IMG/VR virus record: IMGVR_UViG_3300013101_002049
Location: 1 to 64,000 of that record
Strand: one strand, 5' to 3'
Origin: a virus
DNA: 64,000 nt
Shown here in pieces: positions 37,601 to 49,600 of this stretch. A program made the translations under genes and the position numbers. Each line of letters starts with the position of its first letter. Position 1 is the first letter of the stretch. The notes under the pieces are model-generated. The model was not told where the DNA came from, did no database searches, and worked only from the letters and a program-made list of their open reading frames with translations.

Positions 37601-40600
37601 GATGCTCAGAGAAAATTGGCCGATATTAAAACTATTTATAGTGGTAGAACATTTAAAGCATTGGAAACTTTAGCTAATAATATTAGTAAAGGCGGTATAA
37701 CTTTAGATTCAGCGTTAAAGAAATTTGAAGAAAGTCAATCGGCTTTTGACAAAGAGTTAGCTAGAAGATTGAATAGTTATATTAGTCAAATTAATTTTTA
37801 TTTAGAATCTAATAAAGACGCTATTGGAGAAATTATTGTAGTTAGTGCGGAAGATCCTACTAAGGAAGCTAAAATCGAAATTGGTGGATTTGATCCAGCA
37901 TTATTTGCTAAGGATATTCAAGTAGTAAAAGATGCGAAAATGAAAGTAGCTGAATTATTAGAGGCATTATCTAAAACAGATGATCCTGAAACAATAAAAT
38001 CTTTATTTAGTGATTATAGAGGTGTCTATGAAGCTTTAGTTGATAAGTTAGGTGAAGTTACATTTGAAACCGTATCAGCCGCATTGCCCACCAGACCTAC
38101 TTTTGAAGTACTTGAACAGTCACGTTTAAAAAGTTGGGAAGAATTTGCTTCCACTTTGAATAAGGAAGATCAAGATTTATTTGAAAAGCTAAGCGCTGAA
38201 TATTTAACAGCGTTTGAAAGAATGCGTGGTCCTCGTGCTGAGAAAGTATTTAAGAAATGGCGTATGGAAGGTGTTCCAGCTGGTGGTGCGGGAGCTCCAC
38301 CTGCGGGGGGAGCTCCTCCTGGTGGTGCTGGAGGCGGCGACGGTTTTGATGATGATGAGTTTAGTGAGTTTAATAAAAAAATACAAGCCATTTTAAATAA
38401 GTTGCGTCAGGGTATTGAAATTGATCCAAGCGAAATACTTAAATTAATGGAATTGTATGAACAGGCTCGTAGAAAGTTTAACGAATTGATGGGTAGTAGA
38501 GATCCAAAATTATTTAAGGATATGACTGCTAAATATCAAAAATTAATCGAGGAAATTAAACAAACAGTATCTACAGAATATAAAGGTGGATTTGAATCAG
38601 CTTATAGAATGTATAATATGCGAGAAAAAGTTGATTCTAATATGGCTGATAATCTTAAAAAGATGGAGAAAGATTATAGTCGATTCAGAACTTTAGATAT
38701 TGAAACTGAAGCACCAGATAGACCGGAAGCAATGCATAAGAATTTAAAGGCTTTATTTGAAGTGGCTCGTCGAAGACATGGTCTTGTTGGATCTGATACT
38801 AAAAAGTTTGGTGCTGATATTGAAAGCTTGATTAAATCAGTGACAGAAGAAGGACCTGGTTTAGATATTTCACGTCAAATAATAGCTGCAGTAGATAAAC
38901 TTCCTAAAGAAAAACGTGGATACACAGTAAGTATATGGAAACATTATAGGAAGGCTGTAAGTGAATACTTTTTGAAAGAATTAGATAGATTACAAGAAGA
39001 AATTGAAAGTGCTCGAACTGAAGATGAGGCTCGTGAATCTTATGCTCAATATGAAAAAACACTTCGTCATTTTAGAGAAACTATAGTTAAAAATTTGGGT
39101 AAAGTTAGTGATATATATACTGAAAAAGCATTTGGTGGAACTCGTGAATTTGTAGATCCTGGGTTGGCTAAATTAACTGGTACTTTTAGAACTAAGGATG
39201 AAATCTCTGAAATTGCTCGAGCAAGTTCGAGATTATCAGGTGAGTTTCAACCTATAGTTGATATGCTTATAGGTGAAGGTTCTGGGGAAGATATCGAAGC
39301 ATTAGTGCCGCCTATTGAAAAAGTGCGACGTGCATTCGAAATGTTGACTTCTGATGCAGAGGAATTTAAAAAGACGTTAACTGATGAAGATGCTTTTAGA
39401 AGATTTGGTGATCAAATAGCTAAACAGTGGGATTTTACTAAAACTGTTAAAGGTGTTACTCAGTTAAGAGCCGCTTTAGAATCCTGGAATAGAATGCAAG
39501 TAGCAGGTATTGGTGATGTTGGTCCGAGTGCTTCTTATACCGAAGCTCAACGTAAAAATATTGAAGAGACTATTAAATTATTGAGACAGTTGGAGAAATC
39601 ATTTGTACCAACTGGTGGGACGGCTGCGTCCGAAATGGGTTTGGTAGGAGTACCCGGATTTTTGTCTACTTCCGAACAAGAGGCTTTACATAAAAGAAAT
39701 ATAGCAATGACTCGTAAGTATTTTGCTACTCCTGAAGAGGAAGGCGGACCAGAGAGAGGCCGTGCATTTACTTATAGATATAAAATAGTAGATCCTTCCA
39801 CAAAGCAAATAGTTCGTAATGTAGCGGAAGAGTTTAGAGGTCTTGGTGATACTGTTGATAGTACTGGTAGAAAGATGGGTGTATTTAGACAGAGAACTGA
39901 AGACCTATTAAAACAATTCCAGGAAAGACGTGGATTTGGTCAGGCATTCGGTCGTGTTATTAGATGGGGTTTGGCAAGTAATGTGGTTTATGGGTCTGTT
40001 AAAGCTCTTAAAGGTATGGTTAATGTTATAAGTGATGTAGAATATGGTATCGCTGTTTTACGTCAAGTTATGAGCCCTCTTGAAAGTGATTTTGAAGGTA
40101 TTACTATGGCAGCAGTGGATTTTGCTAAAGAGTTTGGATTGCCTATTAGAAATGTTATAGATTCTATGAGGGTGTTTGCTCAGCAAGGTTTGGCACAAGC
40201 AGATGTTATTGATAGGACTAGAACGTCTACTTTAGCTGCGAACGTTACCACATTAAATGCGGCAGATGCTACAGAAGCTTTGACAGCTGCAACAAAAGTT
40301 TATGGTTTACAAGGTCAGAGTACTCTTAGATTTTTAGATTCATGGAGTCAAGTAGAAGCTCGACACGCTATTACATCTGCTGATTTAGCGAATGCGTTGA
40401 AAAAGGCTGCGGCAGCTGCTAAAACATCTGGTGTGGATTTTGATCAGTTGAATGCAATTGTTACTGGTATCGGCGAAACTTCACGTCAAACTGGTAAGGA
40501 AATTGGTACTTCATTGAGATTTATGTTTAGAAGGCTACAAGGTGAAAAAGGTCCTAAAGAACTTGGTAAAATAGGTGTTCCGGTTCTTACACCTCAAGGT

Positions 40601-43600
40601 GATATTAGATCTGGGTTTGAAGTACTTGGGCAGTTAGCTGATAAATGGGGTGATTTAAATCAAGCTCAGAGATTAGCTATAGCTCAAGCTATTGGTGGTC
40701 GTCGTCATTATAATAGTTTAATTATTTTAATGGACCATTGGGGTGATGTATTAGATACATTACAAGATAGTATAAACTCAAAGGGCGCTGCTGAACGACG
40801 AAATGCTATCGTAATGGATACATATGCAAAGAAGCTCGAACAGGTAAGAGCATCTCTTACTGAATTACAAATTCAATTTGGTAAATTCGCATTACCTATA
40901 GCTAAAGGTGCATTAACTGGACTTAAATTACTTATTGAAACTATTTCAAATATACCTACATCTATTAAAGTAGCTTTTGCTGCTGTAGCTTCGTTCTTTA
41001 CTTTATTAACAAAAGGTGGTAGTTTGTTTGATAAAGTTGCTATGAGTTTTACTAGTTCTGGTAATATATTTGGAGATTTTATTAAGACTGCAAAATCTGA
41101 ATTAAGTAAAGGTGTGTATGAGATTTTTGGAGAAGGTATTGGTGGATTTAGTTTAGATAATGTATTTAAAGATATAAATACCGAAGGTTTGAAACAGTTT
41201 ACTGAAGCTACTAAGATGGGAGATCTTGAGTCGGGATTAGGTAAATCTGTATATGTACTTGCCAAAGTAGGTAGATCTTGGAATAATTTTTTAACTGATA
41301 TAACTAAAGGTAGTGCGTCCGCTACTAATAAAATAGCACATATGTTTGATTTTATAGGTGATAAGTTAATAATGGGAGGTGCGGCGTTAGGTGAAAAAGG
41401 TGGACCTGCGGGTATAATTACTGGAGCTTTAACAGCTGCTTTGGGATCTGTATCTGAAATGGCTGGTTATGGTACTGAGAAAGTAGCCAAGATGTTGGGA
41501 TTGACCGCTGAGCAAATGGCCAGATTGACTAGATCAAGCACTGGAGTTGTTGGCGCATTAGCACCTATGATAGGTTCATTTTTCGCTTTAAAACCTTTAT
41601 TGTCTGCTGCATGGGATAATTTTAAGAAATTAGCTTTATCAGCCAGTGATTATGAAAAATCTATGAGTGGTTTACGTATGCTTCATAGTGGTGAGTTAGA
41701 ACGTATAAAAGACCTTGGTTATGAATATGATAAGTTATCTAAACGAATGTCAGATATAAGCATTTCTATGCGACCAGATGTAAAAGCTCGTCAGCAAGAA
41801 AGAGAAGAATACAAAAGTCCGCTGCATGAATTAGGTAAGTTGTATGGTGAGGCTACTGATTATGGTAACAAATTAGCAGAAACTAATATTGATTTAGTTA
41901 GTGGATTTGATAAATTTGGTAATGCAATTTTAAAAACCACTGATAACATGAAAGGCTATTTGGAGGTATTAGAATCTGCACAGCAACGTAAAATGGCTGA
42001 AACTGAATTGGGTGTGTTAGGTGTTTATGTAAAAGATTTAACCAAAACTACTGGTTTGGAGTCATTTAAAAACGAGTTTAAAAAGTTTTTAGCTGAAATT
42101 CCAGTGATAGGTGAATCGTTAGCTAAAGCTATAAAAGTATCTCCTGCTAAATCTATAGAAGAATTAAGAGAAAAAGTAGAAGATTTAATAGCGTTAAGAA
42201 ATAAATATCCTTTGACTACTTCATTTGATATTGATTTAAATAAATATAATCAACAATTAGCTGAAGTTAGAAAGTCTTATAAACAGACTTATAATGATTT
42301 TTTAAGAACATTAAGTAATATTCCTGTCGAAGGTTTAAATCCAGCTCAAGTGTCTGAGATGTTTAGTAGACCTGAATTTAAGGAAGGTTTTGAAGTAATA
42401 GCCAATATAGAGCCAAGATTACAAACTGGTGCTTTAAGAGGTAAAGTAAATTGGCAAGATGTTCTTGGTACAGAGGTTCTTAAAAAGTTGTATCCGAGTA
42501 AGCCGTTAGATTTTACAGCACAGTTAACTAAAGGTTTGCTAGAACAAGCTAATATTAGTCCTAGAGACGCAGAAGCTTTTTCTGGTGATATTGTATTGTT
42601 TACGGATGAAATTGCTAAGAAATATGAAATGGCTGGTAACCAAGCCATTTTGAAAATGCAGGAAACTAGTGAAGGTATTGTTAAATGGACAGTACAATTT
42701 TTTGATAAAGAATTATCTACTATTAAAGAATTGCCATTTGATAAGGTATCCAAATTTGTAGATTCTATATTTCCAGTACAAGCAATATCTGATAGATTAT
42801 ATGAAAATATTGAAGTATTAAAAGAATTTGTAGCGGGTGCGGGTGCTGGTCTTCGTGGTATTACTGAAAAAACTTTTAAAAAAGATTTTAGTTTAGGAGA
42901 AAGATTTTTTAGCCAGTTACCTACAACTACGTTGCTACAAACTACTAAGGGGTATGAACCTGGGCGTGGTTTTGGTGAAGTGCCTTTTAAGTCAGGATGG
43001 GATAAATGGATAGATGATAATTTTTTCAAACCTATGACTGAATATACACGGCTGTTGGAACAATTAAAACCAGCTGATTTACCAACTGGTGAATCTGAAT
43101 TAGCACCAGGTCTTACAGAAGATATTGCTTCTCTTCAAGATATATTGAAAAATAATCAAGTTGTGCTACAATATAGAGCTGTTCATGAAGATTTAATAAA
43201 ATCCATATCTGAAGGTAGTCGAGTTTTAAAAGAAAATATTGCTGCTGAACGTAATAGAAATGAATATATTGTACAAAGTAGTGGTTATTTGAAGGGCCTT
43301 GCCGAAGATATGGCTGATGTTAATTTAGGGGTTAAAAAATATACTGATCTTACATTACAACAAAGACTAGCTTTGGCTGAAGTTGGTAGAAATATGCAGC
43401 CATTTACAACAGCACGTCAACAATATAGGGAAGGTACGGTAGAAAGACAATCGATAGTAGATTCTATAACTAATATAGATAAATCATTGATAGCTGTACG
43501 TGAAATAGGTGATGTAGCTAGAAGTTTTGGGGCTGCTTTACCTACTCAAGATCTTGCAAACTATATAGAAGAAATTGCTAAAACTGGTGATCGTGGTACT

Positions 43601-46600
43601 GGATTACTTCTTGGTGAAACAAAGAAAGTGGAAAGTAATACAGCTGCTACGGTAGAAAGATTAGACCAGATATTGGAACAAGGTGGTGACTCAGCTGCTA
43701 TTGAGCGGATTGTTGAACGTACCAGTGGTCGTCGTAATATTATAGATAAGTTGGAATACTTAACAGAAAGACGTAATAAAGCAGCTAAAAAAGATAACAC
43801 AGAATTAGTAACGACTTATGATAGAGCCATTGATAAACTTACCTCTAAACTTGTTAGTGAAGTTGGGCCAGAAAAAGCTCTCAAATATGTTGGCAAAAAC
43901 GCTCCAATGTTTTTTGGTAAGCAAGATTATACTCAGGCTGAGTTTATAAAAAGAGCACTTGGAAATACTAATTTTGAAGGATTTAGTAAAGCTTTAGAAA
44001 GAGTTCAGCCAGGTATAACTAAAACCAAAGAATTCACAGATCTTGTTGCACTACAACAAGAGCAGTCTACAGAACAGGTGGTAAGTAATAAAAATCTTCA
44101 GAAATTATTAGCTATATACAGTACTATAGAACATTTTAATAAGGTTTCAACTAATAGACAAATAAAAGCTTTAGATTCTCAATTAGGCGAACTTGAAGTT
44201 CAAAGAAAAGAATTACAAAAAGCTGGTACACCTACAGAAGATATAACAAATAAAATAGCTGAACTTACTACACAGCGCGGAGAACTTGCAACAAGAGCTT
44301 CTGGACAAGCTATGCGTGAGGTTATAGCTCCAATAGCACTAGCTTCGCAAGAAATAGCTAAATCGTTTGGTGTTACAGATAGACAGTTGCGTATACTTGG
44401 CGGAACTATTGGTGGTACTTATCTTGCTTGGAAAGCTTGGAATAAATTAACTGGAGAACCAATTCCAGAATATATAGAAGAACTCGGCGCTAAGTCAGCA
44501 GAAGCAGCGCAACGTATGTCTCAAGAAGGTATTTCTGGTAAGGCGTGGAGAACATATTATGCTGCTAAAGATGTTGTGTTTGGTAAAAATCTTGATGAAA
44601 AGTTAAAAGAAGCAGAGAAGAAAATTAAAGAAGAAAAAGTATTAACTGAAGAAGAAACAAAACGAGCTACAGAAAAGGTTATGTATGCCGGTAAAGGCAA
44701 AGAAGCCCCACTTTTATTAGAGAGCGGCATGACTGATAAAAAGAAACCCACTGATGTGCTTAAAGATATGTTGAAGGATTTTAAAAATGATTTTAAGCAG
44801 AGCGGTGAAACAATAATTCAAGGTGCGGAAAAAGCCGAAGATAGTGTTGTTACTGGGGCAGAGGGATTTATGAGTAGGCTTAAAAAAGCTATACCAGATA
44901 AAGAGAAATTTGGTGAACTTAAAGAGGCCATGAAAGATGTATTTAAAAAGTATTACGGTAAAGGGACTGCTACGGGGGCTGGTATATTAGGAAGTGCTGG
45001 CATATATTCAGAAGAAAAGGCTGCTGAACAGAGAGAAACTAGTGCCAAAATTATGTCGGAATTGCGTAGATTGATGCGTAAATATGGTATTAAGCCAGAA
45101 GAAGATACTGTTATTTTTGGTGGCGAACGTGCAGAAGAAAGCGAAGTTAGACGAGCTGGTAAAGCTGAAAGTTTAGGGCAGGCTGTTAGACGCGCTGTTG
45201 AATATACAAAAGCCAAAGACAAAGCCAGACCAGCGGAAGATAAAATATTAGACGAAAATTCTGCTCAAACTGGAATACTACATGGAATATATGAACAAAC
45301 TAAACGTACAGCCGAAAACACTAATACTTTCTCTGAGAATTTAAGCGATGAATTAAAAGCTGGACGTGAAGATCGTAGAGATGAAGTAGATAATATTTTA
45401 ACCAATGTTGATAAATTGAGAGGTGAATATTTAGAAAGAGCTGGGACTAGAGTTAGTCCATTGAAACAAATCGTAGCAGCTTTGTTGGCGGCTACTTCTG
45501 CTGGTTATGTAAGTGAAAAAAGTGAGCAGCGTCGAAGAAATAATGAGTTAGAAAATAGAGCTGAAAAACAAGTAGAGCTTGTTGATAATATTATAGAAAA
45601 ATATCCAGATGTTATTAGCAAAGCTATCGGTGATTTTAATACTACCATCGTAAATGCCGGAGAGGGTTTATCAGTTGAAACTGAAAAAGTTCAAAAAGCT
45701 GTTGATACTGAAGCCTCAGAAAAAACTATGGTAAGCCGATTGGAAGATTTGCGTAATCGTATGACTGAAGCATATGAGAGTGTGAATGAGTCTATGGAGG
45801 AAGCTGCACAACGAATGTCTGAATTAGAATTAGCAGAAGAAATGAAAAAACAGCTTGAAGATTTAGATAACGCTATAAAGAGTTCGACAGCTATACAAAA
45901 TCTTGAAAAAAAATTCAGCGTAGAAACTAGTGGTGTATTAGCTGGTAAACGTGCTCCGCAATTTCAACTTGGTACTCAGAGCATGTTAGATTTGTCTCCA
46001 GCTGAGTCATTAACATTTAAAGAAGATTATAGTAGACCTATAATGGGTAGTATTAAACGCACAATGAATAATTTCACAGGTGCTATTGGTTCTGTTTGGG
46101 AAAAAGCTATGGGGTCCATCGGTAATGCTATTAGCACTGTTACTTTACATATTTTTGATGACACCTATTCTGATTTAGCTGAACAATATGAGCAAGGCAC
46201 TTCTGAACTATCACATTTGATGGAGGTTGCGTCTAGTATAACTACTGAAATGACTGCATTACGAGCAGCTCCTATGACAGATGAATCAAAAGCTAGATAT
46301 GAAGCTTTAGAAGATAATCTCGGTGAAATAACTGATAGGATGGGTGATTTAAATGAAAGTTTGATCAAAACTTCTGTTAGTTTACAAAGTGTTATAGCTG
46401 CTGAAGAATTTCGTATTAGAACGCTTAAAACTGAAGTTGAAGCGAGTGCTAAATTTAGCCAAGCATATGTGGGCACTATGATTCCTACTGATCCTTTTAG
46501 TTATCTTGGTAAGCAGGGATTAGGAGCTGGGGGTTTTGATTTACAATTGGCTAAAACTTCTGATGAGTTAACTAATAGTGAAAGACTTTTATTAGAAGCT

Positions 46601-49600
46601 AGAAAATCTAATAACACTGATCTTATAGATAGTATACATAAATATACCGCATTAACTTCAGTATTGGATGGTCAGAAACAACAAGCTGCTGAAACCGCTG
46701 GAAAAATCAGTAAATTAATAATAGAGTATCGAGAGCAATCTAAGGTTTTAGGAATAAATCACGATAAAGTTAAATTGATTAAAAATAGTTTAGATTCTCA
46801 GATAAAGTCATATATGACTTTAAAAGACTCTATGGATAAACATATAGAATCATTGAAAGAATTAGATGCAGTGCAATCAGGTTTAAATTTTAGTAGATTG
46901 ATTAATGAATTGCAAGGACTTAAAAAGAGTTATTTAGAGACATCTAGAGCTAATGAATTTAAACGTATTACTGAGGGTGTGGATAAGATATTAGGTGGCT
47001 CGCATCCTTTGGCTAAAGTAGCTCCATCATACGCTGCTTTACAAGCTGGGGTACCGGAAGATCAATTGTTAAACATGAATAAATATCAATTGAGAATGGC
47101 AGAGTTAGTTGCTCAACCGGGGCCTGGGCCAACACTTGAACAGGTAAATGCCATTAGGTTTGGTAAAACAGTAGATGTATGGGCTTATGAGCAAGCTAAG
47201 CAAAATGATGAATTGAGACGTCAGCGTGAACAGGCAATTCAATATAACAATGCTTTTTCTAGAGCTATTAAAACCGCCGAAGCTACTGGAACTGAGCAGG
47301 ATGTAGCGAAATTGAGAGAATTACAAGGCGCTTTTATTAAAGAAGCTAAAACAATGTATGAAGTAAAAGAGGTTGATGAGAGCGGAGTACGTTATTATAA
47401 AGGTATAGATTTCGATAAATATATAAGAGCGAGTGAAGGTTTATTTAAAGATTTAGGTTTAGGGGATATGGAATCTAATGTAACTATGCCTATTGTTACT
47501 TCTATTGATAATAATACTAAAAGAATAATAGCAGCGCTTCAAGGCAAAGATCTTTATAAAGATACAGAGAGAGGCTTTTTCAGTAAACTTTTTGGATTTG
47601 GTAATGATGATTTGATTGATAAAAAACAATCTGGTGGGTTTATTACTGGTCCTGGAGGTCCGCGAGAGGATCGTGTATTAACTAGAGTAAGTCCTGGTGA
47701 ATATGTTATAAAAGCAAGTTCGGCAAAAAATATAGCTAATAAGTATGGAGCTGGTGTATTACATTCTATGAATAATACAGGTGAGATGCCTAAAGTTGCT
47801 AAAGGAGGATTAATACCTAGATTTCAAGACGGTGGTCGTCCTGATGAATTTATAAAAGCTTCTAGCACAGATGAAGTACCTGAAGGTATGGTTTATGATT
47901 ATGATTTAGGTGGTTTTAGAAAGAAAGTAACTATAGAGGATGTGGAAAGAACTCATTCTGAGGTCAAAGGCATGCTAAAAAGTATGGAAGCCTTTGATAG
48001 ATATTCACAAATGAAGGCAGAACAAGAAACCGAGGAATATATGGATCAGCTAGATGAAAAGATGAAGCAAAAATATTCCATTAGCGGTGTATTTAGGTCT
48101 TTAGGAGACAAACTAAGTGCTGCTCGTAAAAAAAATCAAGGGTTAGGATTTGATTTTTCTAAAGATAAAGGAACTGTTGGTAATATTGCTGAAGCTGTGG
48201 AAGGAGTAACCAGCACAGGTAAAGTGTTTTCTTTGGGAGTATTGGAATCTGTACCTAGATTATTCCAATGGGTTGCTCAGATTGGTGAGGGGATGTTTGG
48301 ATTAGGTAAAACAGCCATTACTAAAGGTACTAAAGCCGAAACTTATACAAAGGGTTTTAAAAATATAATTGATTTTTATACTAAGAAAGATGTATTGAAA
48401 GAAACAGGGTCTATACTTAAAGATACTGGTATCGGTTTAACTAAAGGTATAGGTGATATGTTTGTAAGACTAGGCGAAGGTGATATGACAGCCGCTTATG
48501 ATGTAGCTTCTTTGGTTGCTCCTATTAAAAGTGGAGCTGCTTTAAAATCAGGCAAGTTTTTTAAAGCAGGAAAACTTGCGCCTTCTAAGTATTACAAAGA
48601 GCTATTATCGAATAGAAGTACTGATACAATTGCTAAAAGTTATCGTAAATTGTTTCCTAATAAAAAGGTTTTTGAAGATACTATGGAAGCTTATTATAAA
48701 AAAGTTTATTCTGAAACGATGGATCCAAGTAAAATAGACGCGTCTATTCGTTTGATAAATGAAATTAGGAAAGGTGCTATAATTGAGCCGTCTTTAGGTG
48801 AAAAAGTAATGGGGGCAGGAATTGGAGTTAAAACTAAGGCTAGTGAAATTTTTAGTGGTATTAAATCTAAATCTAAAGATGCTTGGAGTTTTGGTAATAA
48901 AAATATTGATGAAGCAATACGCATTATGAGTGATAAGTCTAAGAAATATAGAAAGGGGTTTAGTGAAAAATATAAACAAGCTGGTGGTATATCTGGTATA
49001 GCTGATAAAGCGGCTAGTAATTTGAATAAATTTGATGATTGGGTGGATGAGCTTGTGAAATCAGCTGGCCCAAAAGTTTCTAGTATGGCAAATACTGCTA
49101 AAGAATATACTAAAACTGGTATTGGAAAAGCTAAAACTGCTGCATTTGGAGTAACTAAGAAAGCTGCTAAATATACGGCTTTAAAAGGACTGGATCTGTT
49201 AACACCAAGGTCACTTAAATGGTTGTATAATTTTATAAAAGAAAGACCAGAGATTTTTTCTGATATGGCAAAGAAAGGAAAGTCTTTTTATGAGTCATTT
49301 GCTAAAAAATTTAGCGGCAGCGAAAGTGCTGATTGGGGTAAAAAAGCTAGTGGTTTTTGGAACCGTTGGGATGCTGGAGAATATAGTAAAAAGTCTGGTA
49401 ATTATAGATGGAGATCAGGTTCTAGTGAAAAAGCAGAATCAGGTAGTTATAGAAATAGAAGAGATTTTTGGGAAGAGGGTTTAAAAAATGAGGATCCTGA
49501 AGCTTATAGAAAGTATCAACAGTATAAAGAAACCGCAAAGGAAAATATGCGTCGTCGCGCTGAGGAACAAGCGGCATATAAGAGTAGTCGAAAGTCAGCA

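Noticed and set aside
38690-38730. LDIETEAPD as a second exonuclease ExoI motif
   Set aside because: No N-x4-FD or H-x-A-x-x-D motif follows within a reasonable distance.
42346-43029. 227-codon open frame on the - strand within the giant gene
   Set aside because: It is the complement of a strongly biased coding sequence, has no ribosome binding site and lies opposite conserved-type coding sequence.
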